Positions 24,045 to 33,716 of a stretch of 64,000 nt of DNA are shown here, piece by piece. How positions within the stretch are numbered: the first letter of the stretch is position 1; every line of letters begins with the position of its first letter. Origin of the DNA: Flavobacteriales bacterium UBA6057 (lineage in GTDB: Bacteria; Bacteroidota; Bacteroidia; Flavobacteriales_G; Salibacteraceae); assembly GCA_002428995.1 (NCBI GenBank), contig DIYJ01000018.1, forward strand, positions 428,873 through 492,872, in the 5' to 3' direction. The notes beneath the pieces were generated by a model. It ran no database searches and was not told the DNA's origin. It was given only the letters and a program-made list of their open reading frames with translations. The translations under genes and the position numbers were made by a program.

Positions 24045-24890
24045 TCAATACTCCATCCACTCAAGGTTCAGGGCAAACAAGGCAAGATCTTCACCGTCAA
24101 ATTCATCAAATGCCTTCGCTAGTTCGCGCTCCATCAGCGATTTCGCTTCTTCTTTCTCTTCTTGTTCAGATTCCTCCATGGCAGCCTCAACAAGTTCTTT
24201 GATCAGGGTAACAGCCCAAAAGGCCGGCCATGTGTTTTCATCCTTCAGTACTCGTATTCCAGTGAAAAAGCCATTGGAGCGTTTGATGGACAGTTTGGTG
24301 TAAAACCCCTCAGCATAGTTTATTTCTACAACAACCTGATCGGCATAAATGGTGTAGGATCCATTCAAATAAGTATCTGATGGGTGGGCAAATTGAGCCA
24401 GAGTAGCCACACCATCATGCTTGAAGAATCGCTCGATGGGGGAGGTAGATGTTCTAGGCGGTGGTCTTCTCGCTGGATTGCTGATGTTGATGTACTTCCA
24501 GTACCACGGATTATACCCTTCTACTTTGGGTTCGATGATGCTGATATTGACCAAACCCGGAGGCAGCTTGTCGAACTTTAACTGAAAGTGATAGCGTTCA
24601 TAGGGATCCAGACGATACTTCCGGTGCAACTCATGGTTTACGAATTCACGAGCATAATATTTCTTTCCGTAAGCGTTTCCCGCCTGCTGAATGTAGATGT
24701 CTCGATGGAAGAAAAAGGTATAGTCGGTATTTGTAGTGTAGACCGAAAAGTAGACGATCGTGTAATCATTCGTAATGGCGATTTTGTCAATTCGCCACTC
24801 ATCCTCGTTGGAAATGGAGGTGGGAGCATAGGTGGTTTGCGCAGTGGCGGTGATGGCCAACAAGCAGAAGAACAGGGGAAGTAATTTCAT
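24045..24890 (-). CDS. Secreted protein of unknown function, start of the TIR cluster
   Basis: The 281-residue product begins with a signal peptide (MKLLPLFFCLLAITATA, cleavage before QTTYAP). The mature part is rich in aromatic strands (TIVYFSVYTTNTDYTFFF, YERYHFQLKF, PWYWKYINI) and resembles carbohydrate-binding or beta-sandwich domains seen in Bacteroidota caspase neighbourhoods, though no family is identified. A Pro/Arg linker (ARRPPPRTSTSPIE) splits it into two halves. The C-terminus has a very acidic helix (ESEQEEKEEAKSLMERELAKAF). It lies 117 bases before the TIR gene on the same strand. Confidence 0.75.
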   Translation of the reverse strand: MKLLPLFFCLLAITATAQTTYAPTSISNEDEWRIDKIAITNDYTIVYFSVYTTNTDYTFFFHRDIYIQQAGNAYGKKYYAREFVNHELHRKYRLDPYERYHFQLKFDKLPPGLVNISIIEPKVEGYNPWYWKYINISNPARRPPPRTSTSPIERFFKHDGVATLAQFAHPSDTYLNGSYTIYADQVVVEINYAEGFYTKLSIKRSNGFFTGIRVLKDENTWPAFWAVTLIKELVEAAMEESEQEEKEEAKSLMERELAKAFDEFDGEDLALFALNLEWMEY

Positions 24891-25082
24891 ATGACTCGAC
24901 TTTAGCTTTCGAACTCAAAGGTTGGAGAGCCGAAAAGGTCTGAGCTCCTGTTATTTGGCGTTTTTCGGCATCCTTAATCTCAGGTAGAAAAATCCTCGAA
25001 AGCAGGCACAGAACGATAGGTGGCGGTGACGCACATTTGTGTCATCAACGTTAGTTTGTTGCCGAATAATCTTTAAGTTGTC

Positions 25083-25913
25083 ATGCCTCAGAAATACGCC
25101 ATTCACCTAGGATTGAATCATGTCGAAAAAGCTTCTTATGCCGGTTGGGACGGATTGCTCAACGCATGCGTAAACGATGCCATGGCCATGTCTGAGATCA
25201 CCACGGGTTTGGGATACGACCGCATCGACACGCTGCTGGACAGTCATGCTACAAAAGGCGAATTCCTGTCATTGCTGGAGCATGCTGCTCTGGAATTGTA
25301 TTCAGGGGATCTACTTGTTGTAACCTATTCAGGCCATGGAGGCATGGTCCCTGATTTGAACGGAGATGAGACCTCGGTCGACAAAAACGGACAAGCCTGG
25401 GATCAGACGCTTTGCCTTTACGATGCGCAACTCATTGATGATGAGCTGTTTCAGTATTGGAAAAGGTTCAGGGAAGGCGTTCGGATTTTCATGCTATCGG
25501 ACTGCTGCCACAGCGGAACCATAACCAAGGATCCTGAAAGTACAAACGAGGAAGACGAGACATATCGTGCGGTGCCAACAGAAGCGCTCAGCAAGGTAAA
25601 TCTGCGAAATGCATTGACGTACAAGGAAATTTTGAATGCCATTCCGAAGCGCATGATGAATCCATCAGACCTGCGTGCCAGCATTCAGCTTTATTCAGCA
25701 TGTCGGGACGATCAGTATGCCCGTGATGGAGAACGCCACGGACTCTATACTTCTAAGTTCCTGGCGGTATGGCGAGAAGGGTTCAGAGGAAGCTACGCTG
25801 CCTTTCATGAACAAGTGGCAGAACAGGTTCCGCGCAATCAACAAGAACCTCAGCATTACGTCATTGGCCCGGAAGATCAGGCCTTTTTGAATCAACACCC
25901 CTTTCAAGTGTAA
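25083..25913 (+). CDS. Metacaspase-like C14 peptidase
   Basis: The 276-residue cytoplasmic protein opens with YAIHLGLNHV and has catalytic His85 in YSGHGG and Cys142 in SDCCHSGTI. Between them DLNGDETSVDKNG and WDQTLCLYD match the acidic pattern of type I metacaspases and orthocaspases, which often bind calcium and cut after Arg or Lys. There is no extra C-terminal domain: the sequence ends shortly after the p10-like part. It is the first gene of a long plus-strand set and is 20 bases from the first of two paralogous small beta proteins. Activation by calcium or a partner is plausible but not shown. Confidence 0.93.
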   Translation: MPQKYAIHLGLNHVEKASYAGWDGLLNACVNDAMAMSEITTGLGYDRIDTLLDSHATKGEFLSLLEHAALELYSGDLLVVTYSGHGGMVPDLNGDETSVDKNGQAWDQTLCLYDAQLIDDELFQYWKRFREGVRIFMLSDCCHSGTITKDPESTNEEDETYRAVPTEALSKVNLRNALTYKEILNAIPKRMMNPSDLRASIQLYSACRDDQYARDGERHGLYTSKFLAVWREGFRGSYAAFHEQVAEQVPRNQQEPQHYVIGPEDQAFLNQHPFQV

Positions 25914-25933
25914 TCCCTTAAATATCTATAAAC

Positions 25934-26287
25934 ATGAAACTTGGAAAACCAACCATTCATCTTCACAAAGAAGAGGTCAGCGGTCAGCCCACTGAGTATA
26001 AACTCTTCTGCGTGACCTGGTTTGATGAAACCAGGTACGTGGCGGATGGCTACGACACCTTACCGACTGCAGCTGATACCAATGGCATTTTCGAAATCGA
26101 CCTGAAAGTGGCTGCCACCGGGGCTTCAGATCTCACCTTGATGAACCCCGTAGTTCATATGGTGGATCTTGGTTCCCTTCCGCTTACGGCTTCTGAACCT
26201 TGGATCCATGTGAACGTGAAAGAAGGGTCGCAGCTCGTGGACACCACCAAGTGCTACATCGATGATGCTTATGACTTTAATCCATAA
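25934..26287 (+). CDS. Small beta-rich protein, copy 1 of a paralogous pair
   Basis: The 117-residue protein lacks a signal peptide and aligns throughout with its neighbour at 26307. Shared features are a strand ending in F/T-x-x-WF or YF, then DTRY, ADG, G-x-F, LMNPVVHMVDLG, P-x-I-x-V and VKEG. The fold is probably a beta sandwich. It lies between a metacaspase and a TPR kinase, so a bait, ligand or adaptor role for the protease or the kinase is conceivable. No known family recognised. Confidence 0.8.
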   Translation: MKLGKPTIHLHKEEVSGQPTEYKLFCVTWFDETRYVADGYDTLPTAADTNGIFEIDLKVAATGASDLTLMNPVVHMVDLGSLPLTASEPWIHVNVKEGSQLVDTTKCYIDDAYDFNP

Positions 26288-26306
26288 CTGACAAAACCTA
26301 TTCAAC

Positions 26307-26675
26307 ATGGAACTTGAACAACCCTATGTACAGATCAGCAAAAGAGACGTGGGCGGCACAACGCACTACGAACTCTTTACCATTACCTATTTCAACGATA
26401 CCCGCTACAAAGCCGATGGAAGTGGCACGGTGCCTGAAGAACCGGATGCGGATGGCGTGTTTCGCTTGAGCTTGGATGTCACCAAGGACACGAATAAACC
26501 GAACCTGAACCTCGTGAATCCGGTGGTGCATTGGGTAGACATTGGAGCCATCCTCGATGCCACGAACCCGCTCATTGAAATAGAAGTCAAGGAAGGGGCA
26601 GCAAGCAAGGGTAAAAAGGTAGTGCACAAGGAGTATGCGGATGAGCACTCCAGACCTGGAGCGCCTATGTTCTAG
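26307..26675 (+). CDS. Small beta-rich protein, copy 2 of a paralogous pair
   Basis: This 122-residue protein is a diverged duplicate of the one 19 bases upstream, with matching DTRYKADG, GVFRLSLDV, LNLVNPVVHWVDIG, PLIEIEV and VKEG. The C-terminal tail (KKVVHKEYADEHSRPGAPMF) is longer and basic to polar. A GC-rich hairpin follows before the kinase gene. As with the other small proteins of the window, it has no export signal. Confidence 0.8.
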   Translation: MELEQPYVQISKRDVGGTTHYELFTITYFNDTRYKADGSGTVPEEPDADGVFRLSLDVTKDTNKPNLNLVNPVVHWVDIGAILDATNPLIEIEVKEGAASKGKKVVHKEYADEHSRPGAPMF

Positions 26676-26700
26676 TGCACGCTCATAGCACCCTTCTCTT

Positions 26701-26725
26701 AGCCCGGATCATGTCGTTCCGGGCT
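26701..26725 (+). terminator. Hairpin between the small beta proteins and the TPR kinase
   Basis: agcccgga (26701-26708) and tccgggct (26718-26725) form a perfect GC-rich 8-bp stem with a 9-base loop, 26 bases past the stop at 26675. No T-run follows, so it could be an attenuator, partial terminator or mRNA processing barrier. Comparable hairpins follow the small protein genes at 13524 and 47350. Confidence 0.5.
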
Positions 26726-26768
26726 GACTGCATGGATGCAACTTATAACGCTCATAAAGATCAACGCT

Positions 26769-28838
26769 ATGCATCGCCTCATTTCTGTTTCTTATAAAAC
26801 CCTTCTTTGCATGTCGTGCTTGTGGTTGAATACCAAGCAGCTTAAAGCACAACCGGCAGCGGATTCGCTGGTCAATCACTATGTGGATCTGGCTTGGGAG
26901 CTGAAATCCTCGCAACCTGATTCGGCTTTTTATTGGGCTAAGGCAGGACGAGTGTTGGCGAAGGAGCATTCCATGTTTCAGGAACAATCCGATGCAGAAG
27001 TAGTACTGGGGGTGATCTACAGTCTCAAAGCTCAGTACGATTCTGCTCATGCTTACTTCAATTCGGCAAGAAGCATCCGATCTAGGTTGAATAACCTTAA
27101 AGGCGTAGCGAGTACTTACAACAATGAGGGTGCTGTGTATCAAAAGCAAGGCGACTTCCGGTCAGCCTCGAGTGCGTTTAAGAAAGCACTAAAGCTCTAC
27201 GAATCCGAAAATGAAAGGGGAGGCGAGGCCATGGTGTTGAATCAACTGGGTGGTCTGTATGCTCAACTTGGAAGCAGCGACAGTGCGATCATCCATTTGG
27301 AGAAAGCCCTCGCCATTCGAGAAGAGGAGAACAACCCTGCCAAACTTTCCAGATCGTTGCTCAACCTCGGCAACCTACACTTCGATTTTCAAGATTATAC
27401 AAACGCACTGCGCTATGCCAGGCGTAGCCTTACTGTGCTGGAGAACGACACTAGCAATACTAGCCATTTGTCCAAGATCTACAACCTCCTCGGGAATGTG
27501 TACTACGCGATGGATGAGCCGATGAAGGCGAGGAGTTTCTATAAGCGGAGCGTTGATCTTAAAGAGTCTGCGGGTTTTCGACACGGAAGCGCTTTGACCT
27601 ATGGAAACCTGGGATCCATCGCAGTGGCCCAAGGTGATTTTGAAATAGCCCTCGATTACTACGCAAAGAGTCATAGCATACTCGAAGAAATTGGCGATTC
27701 CAATGGACTAGCCCGCACAGCGCTGCTGATGGGCGATGCTCATATACTTCTGGGAGATTTCGATGCGGCAGAAACAGCGCTCAACCAGAGCTATGGCCTC
27801 GCCAAGGCACAGCAGGACCTGCCGCTCCAACTCCAGGTGACAGAGAGCCTTTCGCGCTTGTCTCTTCGTTTGGACCGCTTCCGAGAGGCTGCCGTCTATC
27901 AGCGCGAACACACCGAGCTTCAAGACGCTTTGTATTCGTCCTTCCAGCAAGCTCAACAACTGGAACGTGAAAATCTGGAGCAAAAACTGGCCATCAAAAG
28001 AATGGAGGCTGAAGAAGAAAAAAGGACCAATCAGGCCGCTCGTTCAAGGCTGACTGGGATTGCGCTGTTGGGTTTAAGCGCCTTGCTCATCGCCATCATT
28101 TTTTTGCTGATTAGGTCCAACCGACAGGCTAGGCGGATCATAGAAGCCGACCGACTGCAGAAGGAAGCCGAAGACAAAGTGGACAACCTGCTGAAGGAGC
28201 AAGAACTGCAGGCCATGAACGCCATGATGGAAGGGCAGGAGGAGGAGCGAAAGCGCATCGCCATGGATCTCCATGATAAGCTTGGGAGTACGCTCAGCAT
28301 GATCAAACTGTATTTCAATTCAGTGAATGAGCAGCTTGCCAATTTGCAAGGCCAGGTAAACGAGCAATACAGCAAGGCCAGTCAATTGCTGGATGAAGCC
28401 TGCGATGAAGTGCGCAAGATTTCTCACAACATGCTTTCTGGAGTGCTCGTCCAGTTTGGGCTCGTCACTGCAACACGGAAAATTGCCGAGTCCATTACCG
28501 ACAGCAAGCAGTTGGAAGTCAGCGTGATTGCTGTGAACATGGACAGTCGCCTTTCTGGCACAATGGAACTGATCCTTTATAGGATCATCCAGGAGTTGAT
28601 GGGCAACATCCTCAAGCATGCTCAAGCCAAAGAGGCCATCGTGCAATTCAACCGCTTCAACGGTTCGCTGAACATCATGGTGGAAGACGATGGCATTGGA
28701 TTCAATCCCGAAGAAGTGAAAAGAGGCGTAGGCCTCAGCAGCATCGAGCAGCGGGTGAAAAACCTCGGAGGTCAATTCAGCATCGATTCCGGGAAGGGCA
28801 ACGGAACCACCATTTCCATAGATATTTCCGTGGGATGA
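26769..28838 (+). CDS. TPR-containing sensor histidine kinase coupled to a caspase-STAND gene
   Basis: I prefer the ATG at 26769 (689 residues), which puts a signal-like segment (TLLCMSCLWLN...KAQ) at the N-terminus; an ATG at 26736 would add 11 residues. About eight TPR units (roughly 45-380) carry motifs such as NNEGAVYQKQGDF and NLLGNVYYAMDE. After a coiled coil comes a membrane helix near 430-450, then HisKA_3 with RKRIAMDLHDKLG, acceptor His502, and HATPase with ELMGNILKHAQ, DDGIGFNPEE and GVGLSSIEQRV. The stop overlaps the ATG of the caspase-STAND gene, an uncommon arrangement because the regulator comes only after that gene. Confidence 0.93.
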   Translation: MHRLISVSYKTLLCMSCLWLNTKQLKAQPAADSLVNHYVDLAWELKSSQPDSAFYWAKAGRVLAKEHSMFQEQSDAEVVLGVIYSLKAQYDSAHAYFNSARSIRSRLNNLKGVASTYNNEGAVYQKQGDFRSASSAFKKALKLYESENERGGEAMVLNQLGGLYAQLGSSDSAIIHLEKALAIREEENNPAKLSRSLLNLGNLHFDFQDYTNALRYARRSLTVLENDTSNTSHLSKIYNLLGNVYYAMDEPMKARSFYKRSVDLKESAGFRHGSALTYGNLGSIAVAQGDFEIALDYYAKSHSILEEIGDSNGLARTALLMGDAHILLGDFDAAETALNQSYGLAKAQQDLPLQLQVTESLSRLSLRLDRFREAAVYQREHTELQDALYSSFQQAQQLERENLEQKLAIKRMEAEEEKRTNQAARSRLTGIALLGLSALLIAIIFLLIRSNRQARRIIEADRLQKEAEDKVDNLLKEQELQAMNAMMEGQEEERKRIAMDLHDKLGSTLSMIKLYFNSVNEQLANLQGQVNEQYSKASQLLDEACDEVRKISHNMLSGVLVQFGLVTATRKIAESITDSKQLEVSVIAVNMDSRLSGTMELILYRIIQELMGNILKHAQAKEAIVQFNRFNGSLNIMVEDDGIGFNPEEVKRGVGLSSIEQRVKNLGGQFSIDSGKGNGTTISIDISVG

Positions 28839-31087
28839 GTCGAAGAAACAACCATAGCTTACCGCAAATTCTGCCGGCCTTTGAAAAAAGCCATGCCTTT
28901 TTGATTGGGATCAATGATTACAAGCATTGTCAGCGGCTGCAAACTGCAGTGAATGACGCGGAGGCTGTGTTAGCCGTGCTCAAAGAATACCACGGCTACC
29001 ATGTGCATCCAATTCTGAAGAATGAAGCAGCTACAGCCGCAGCAATGTTGCATCTCCTGGAAAAAACGATCCCACAAAGCGTAGGTCAAAATGATCGTGT
29101 AGTGCTCTATTTTGCCGGTCATGGCGTGATCCGTCCAGTGAAGGATGACCCTGAAGGATATGAAGGCGATGATGGCTTCCTAATTCCTGTAGATGCCGAT
29201 CCCGGATTGGATAGCAACGATGGACTCATCGCTATGCGCTACGTGAATAAAGCCATTGAGCAACTGCCATGCAGGCACGTGCTCATCATCCTCGACTGCT
29301 GCTATGCCGGAGCCTTCAGTTGGGCCGTTAACACACGCCACCAAGGCATGCCCAAGCTTGTCCATCAGGAGCGACTCGAACGCTACCTGAAGGATCACGC
29401 GTGGCAAGTCATTACCTCCAGCGCCCACGAGCAAAATGCGATTGATAGCTTCCGCCAACGACCGGTGGGTGAGCGCGAAGTCGCTGGGCAGGAACACTCA
29501 CCCTTTGCAGAAGCGATCATTCGCGGTCTTAAGGGTGCGGCTGACATCATTCCCACAGATCGGAAAGACGGAGTGATCACGGCCAGTGAGTTGCACAAAT
29601 ACCTCTGGTCTGAAGTGGAGAGTGCAGTGATGCGATACGAGACCACCATCCGGCAAACACCGCAGCTTATCCCGATGCAAAAGCATGGCAAAGGCGAGTA
29701 TATTTTCTTCTCGCCCGGTCATGCATTGCAGTTACCGTCTGTTCCTGGAGAAAATCCCTACCGCGGCCTTTCAGCCTATGAATACAGCGATCGTCAGTGG
29801 TTTTTTGGTCGAGAACGCGTGGTGAAGGAACTGCGTCATGCGCTGGATGCATGCAGGCTGCTGATCGTTGCCGGAATATCCGGTAGCGGAAAATCCTCCG
29901 TTGTCAAGGCAGGCCTGATTCCATCCCTGAAAGCGGCTGGCTGGGATATCTTAGGATTAAAAGCTGATACTGATCAAAAATCATGGAGGGTATTCAGGCC
30001 TGGAACTCAGCCAGGCACAGCTCTTCGAGCGTTGTTGGACAAGGTGAATATTCCTGATCAACACCCTGCGGTTTTATTGATCGATCAATTGGAAGAGTTG
30101 TACACCCGATGCTTCGAGCAAGAAGAGCGTCAGGACTTCACCGATCAGCTGAAAGAGCTTCTCGAAAGGAATCCTTCCGTCAAGGTCATTTGTACCCTCC
30201 GCTCCGATTTCTTGCCCATTACCCAGGAACTGGCTAAAAGGACAGGAGAAAGGGTAGAACAATACGATGTTCCAGCACTCACCTCTGCAGAGTGGCGAGA
30301 AATCATCCTCCAACCTGCTAACCAGGAAGTATGGCAGTTTGAATCTGAGGAGCTGGTGAATGAAATTGTGCGACAGGTAGTGGATCGGCCTGGTTCGTTG
30401 CCTTTAGTTTCCTTCCTCATGGAAAATTGGGTCAAGGCTTGCAAAGGCGAAGAGGGTAACGTCCTCACAACACAGGCATACCAAGAACTAGAAGGCGTGA
30501 ATGGAGCGCTGAAATACAAGCTCATGCAGCAGTTTGAAAAAGCCGAGAGCGATCCAGATAACCCTACCCTGAGGTTGGAAGCACTCCGAAATCTACTCTG
30601 CCGAATGGTTTCTGTTCAGGGAAGCGAATGGACAGGTAAGCGGGTATTCCAGCATGAGCTGATCTTTGATGCACCAGAACTAAGCATCGCAGTAGAAGAG
30701 ATGGGGCGTTCCCTCGTGGACGATCGATTAATCGTGACAGGGTCGGAGACTGCTTCGATGCATGGACATGAGGAAGTGATCCAATACTTTGAGCCAGCTC
30801 ATGATACCCTTTTGCATGTGTGGCGGCAAATCGATGATGAGTGGGTAACCGCGCATGCCTATGACACTATCAGCCTTTTGCATAAACTCCAACTCGGTAT
30901 CCAGGATTATGAAAAGTATCAACCTGCCATTATACAAGCTGATAGCCTTTGGAAGAAACTCTCCAAGAGCTGGAGGTTATTTCGTCAAAGGCAAGCTCAC
31001 AAAAAGTACCTATGGCATGAACATCCCTTATTGGATGTGGCCATCGTCATGAACAAATCTCGACCGTATAAAACTCCTTCCGTATGA
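28835..31087 (+). CDS. Caspase-STAND NTPase fusion between kinase and regulator
   Basis: The 750-residue protein joins an N-terminal caspase (about 18-290) to a STAND-type NTPase (about 305-650). Catalytic His96 lies in YFAGHGV and Cys156 in LDCCYAGAF. An EF-hand-like loop (DRKDGVITASEL) lies near 242-253. The NTPase begins with NPYRGLSAYEYSDRQWFFGR, followed by Walker A GISGSGKSS (347-355) and Walker B VLLIDQLEELY. It ends with a ~100-residue helical tail and no membrane helix or WD40 propeller, although proteins of this type usually carry these. Both ends overlap neighbours by ATGA, so kinase, caspase-STAND and regulator should be made together. STAND NTPases oligomerise on ligand or infection cues; here that would activate the caspase. 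Confidence 0.92.
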   Translation: MSRRNNHSLPQILPAFEKSHAFLIGINDYKHCQRLQTAVNDAEAVLAVLKEYHGYHVHPILKNEAATAAAMLHLLEKTIPQSVGQNDRVVLYFAGHGVIRPVKDDPEGYEGDDGFLIPVDADPGLDSNDGLIAMRYVNKAIEQLPCRHVLIILDCCYAGAFSWAVNTRHQGMPKLVHQERLERYLKDHAWQVITSSAHEQNAIDSFRQRPVGEREVAGQEHSPFAEAIIRGLKGAADIIPTDRKDGVITASELHKYLWSEVESAVMRYETTIRQTPQLIPMQKHGKGEYIFFSPGHALQLPSVPGENPYRGLSAYEYSDRQWFFGRERVVKELRHALDACRLLIVAGISGSGKSSVVKAGLIPSLKAAGWDILGLKADTDQKSWRVFRPGTQPGTALRALLDKVNIPDQHPAVLLIDQLEELYTRCFEQEERQDFTDQLKELLERNPSVKVICTLRSDFLPITQELAKRTGERVEQYDVPALTSAEWREIILQPANQEVWQFESEELVNEIVRQVVDRPGSLPLVSFLMENWVKACKGEEGNVLTTQAYQELEGVNGALKYKLMQQFEKAESDPDNPTLRLEALRNLLCRMVSVQGSEWTGKRVFQHELIFDAPELSIAVEEMGRSLVDDRLIVTGSETASMHGHEEVIQYFEPAHDTLLHVWRQIDDEWVTAHAYDTISLLHKLQLGIQDYEKYQPAIIQADSLWKKLSKSWRLFRQRQAHKKYLWHEHPLLDVAIVMNKSRPYKTPSV

Positions 31088-31770
31088 TCAATATTATCCT
31101 TGCAGACGACCACACCATTGTGCTCGAATCACTATCCACTTTGCTCAGCAGCCGCGAAAAGGACATTAAAGTGTTGGCCCAGGCCATCAACGGTTTGCAG
31201 GTCATCGATCTGCTCAAGAAGCAAGAAGCGAGTGGTGAAAAGACGGATGTGGTGGTGCTAGACATGAACATGCCTCAAATGAATGGGGCGGCTACCACGC
31301 TTTACATCCGCGAGCATTTTCCAGAGGTTGCCATTCTGATTCTTACCTACCACAATGAGATTGAGGTGATTGAGGAAATTCTGGAGGCAGGAGCATCTGG
31401 CTATGTGCTCAAGAATAAAAATGTGGAAGAGCTGGTAAAGGCCATTCGAGCGGTGGCAGCAGGCAAGCATTTCTACAGCTCTGAGGTCGTGGATGCTTTG
31501 GTGGAAAACGTTCGTAGTGGCAAGCGAAAAGGCCAGGACAAGCCCATTCGGAAGGACGGCCAGGAACCAGGAGAGGATATTCAGTTGACAAGGCGCGAGA
31601 AAGACGTATTGAAACATATCGCCCAGGGACTCACTGCTGCAGCCATTGGAGAAGCGTTGTTTATCGCTCCAACCACCGTAGAGACACATCGCAAAAACCT
31701 TCTCAACAAAACAGGCTGCGCCAACTCCTTAGAATTGGTGCGCTACGCCATCAAAAACGGGTTGGATTAA
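31084..31770 (+). CDS. LuxR-type response regulator of the caspase-STAND module
   Basis: The 228-residue regulator has a receiver domain with DD at 8-9, Asp60 in VVLDMNMP and Lys in YVLKNKN, then a linker rich in Lys (SGKRKGQDKPIRKDG) and a LuxR helix-turn-helix with LTRREKDVLKHIAQG and APTTVETHRKNLLNK. Its start overlaps the caspase-STAND stop. It should pair with the kinase at 26769. Another caspase gene begins 35 bases downstream. Confidence 0.95.
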   Translation: MINIILADDHTIVLESLSTLLSSREKDIKVLAQAINGLQVIDLLKKQEASGEKTDVVVLDMNMPQMNGAATTLYIREHFPEVAILILTYHNEIEVIEEILEAGASGYVLKNKNVEELVKAIRAVAAGKHFYSSEVVDALVENVRSGKRKGQDKPIRKDGQEPGEDIQLTRREKDVLKHIAQGLTAAAIGEALFIAPTTVETHRKNLLNKTGCANSLELVRYAIKNGLD

Positions 31771-31805
31771 TTCCATTCCCTCACCATTCTTTCATTCTTC
31801 AAGGC

Positions 31806-33716
31806 ATGCCCAAGCTTTACAGTCTATTCGTAGGAATTGGGCAGTACAAAGGCAAGGTGTCAAGCCTTCCTACTGGAACGGAAGATGCACTCGCATTCAG
31901 GCGGTGCATCGAAGCGATGTATCCCCACTTTGACCATCACGCGAAAACACTCCTGGAATTGCAGGCCACCCGATCGGCCATTATCGATGCCATTCAAAAT
32001 CATCTCGGTCGCGCAGAAAAGGAGGATGTTGCACTTTTCTACTTCAGTGGCCATGGTTCTAGACAATTGGCAGCACCCGAATTTGCAAGAACCTTTAACG
32101 AAGGCATGGATGAAACTCTGCTTTGTTACGATAGTCGAGAACCACAAGGCCTTGATCTGGCCGACAAGGAACTGGCGGCACTTTTTCAACCCATAGCAGC
32201 CAAGGGTGCGCATGTCGTGGTTGTACTCGATTGCTGCCATGCCGATTCTGGAGTAAGGGATGCCGTGATCGATGGAAAGATGGATGGAGTTTGGGTGAAA
32301 CAGGCCAGCGACCGAAACGAGCCTCGACCACTTCAAGACTACCTCAAGGGCTGGTTTTTAAGAAAGAAGCCCATGATTCCCCGAAATTCGATGATCCTTC
32401 TTGCAGCCTGCACCAGGTATGAGTTGGCTGGCACTAGCGAGGAGCTGGGCCTAAGCTTCTTTACCAAAGCCCTCATCCAGATACTACGTCAATCAAGTGG
32501 AGTTGTATCCTATGCTGACCTACAGGCGCTTTTGAATCAATCCATCAGCACATTCACAGGTACGCAGCATCCCGTTGTTCATCCCTATGGTGCATTCAAT
32601 CCCTATCGGTCGTTTCTGAATGTAGCACCCCTGCGAAAACCTTCTCGGTATCGGGTTTGGTTCGATGCGAGCACCTATAGCTGGAAAGTGAATGCAGGCT
32701 TAAAAAACGGCTGGGTGCATGAAGCCACGAAATCAATCAAGCTTGCTTTGTACCAGTCGAATGATGCGGAAGGCAGAGTCTTTGCCAACGCAGAGCTTCG
32801 TGAAGTTCACCTATCCGATGCTACATTGGAATGGGATTATCCTGAAATTGAAAAGGTGTATTGGGCTGAGCTTAGAAGTGTTCTTCCTCATCGATTGTTG
32901 GTTGCAGCTGAGTTAGATAGTTGCTTTGAGGCTCTGCAGTGCAGCATGTCCGAGTGTCTATTTCTGCAGCCAGTAGACCGGTCTATAAGCAAGTTTGTAA
33001 TCCGATCGGTAAACCAACAACTTCGGTTAGAGGTGCCCAACGGGGATTTGATCTGTGGTATCGAAGAAGCTTCAAGAGCCAGTGATGCTTGCAGCGAATT
33101 CATCCTCGGTGTCCTTCAGAATATCTGGCGCTGGGAGCAACTGCACCGATTGCATCGAACGCTCTCTCACCTTCCTCATACTTCCATTGACTTTGAATTG
33201 GTTCTCCAGGAGAAGCAATCGGATCTGAAAATAGCATCGGTTGGGCCCCAAGAGCATGAGCAGGTAAGATCGATTGCCAGTGGATACCGTTGGCAATTCA
33301 GGTTTCGACATCGGTTTCCGGATACTGTGCGCGTGGTGCTGCTTTACTTCTGCGAGAATTATGAAATCCAGACCCTACAGAATGTGCCAGTCGAGCAAAG
33401 TCGAGAATGGACCAGCCTTTATGGCGAAGGAGCGGACGAAGGCTTCTACCTCCCGGATGGAATGGATCAATTGACCGAGCGCTTTAAACTGGTGATAGGT
33501 TCTGAGGCCTTGAACACTTTTTACCCTTTTCAAGCCGGCATTCCATTGGGAGCAATGGTGAAAAACGCAGACCCACAAAGCGAAACAGGGCTTCGAGGTT
33601 TTACAGGCATGCAAAAGACACCGCCCGTTTTTCGACTCAATGCCACCGATTGGGTCACTTTGGATGTTGAGGTTCAAGTCTCCAGAAAGCGCAGGGAAAA
33701 AGCAAGTTGGTGCTGA
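31806..33716 (+). CDS. Caspase-like peptidase with large C-terminal beta region
   Basis: The 636-residue protein has an N-terminal metacaspase-like domain (about 1-270): YSLFVGIGQYKG, His83 in YFSGHGS, GMDETLLCYD and Cys144 in LDCCHADSG. The remaining ~360 residues have alternating strands (for example RYRVWFDASTYSWKV and FRFRHRFPDTVRVVLLYF) and resemble the C-terminal regions of Bacteroidota caspase-family proteins that include a DUF4384-like module, though I cannot assign it firmly. No export signal. It follows the regulator gene by 35 bases. The large tail is a likely sensor or targeting part. Confidence 0.9.
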   Translation: MPKLYSLFVGIGQYKGKVSSLPTGTEDALAFRRCIEAMYPHFDHHAKTLLELQATRSAIIDAIQNHLGRAEKEDVALFYFSGHGSRQLAAPEFARTFNEGMDETLLCYDSREPQGLDLADKELAALFQPIAAKGAHVVVVLDCCHADSGVRDAVIDGKMDGVWVKQASDRNEPRPLQDYLKGWFLRKKPMIPRNSMILLAACTRYELAGTSEELGLSFFTKALIQILRQSSGVVSYADLQALLNQSISTFTGTQHPVVHPYGAFNPYRSFLNVAPLRKPSRYRVWFDASTYSWKVNAGLKNGWVHEATKSIKLALYQSNDAEGRVFANAELREVHLSDATLEWDYPEIEKVYWAELRSVLPHRLLVAAELDSCFEALQCSMSECLFLQPVDRSISKFVIRSVNQQLRLEVPNGDLICGIEEASRASDACSEFILGVLQNIWRWEQLHRLHRTLSHLPHTSIDFELVLQEKQSDLKIASVGPQEHEQVRSIASGYRWQFRFRHRFPDTVRVVLLYFCENYEIQTLQNVPVEQSREWTSLYGEGADEGFYLPDGMDQLTERFKLVIGSEALNTFYPFQAGIPLGAMVKNADPQSETGLRGFTGMQKTPPVFRLNATDWVTLDVEVQVSRKRREKASWC

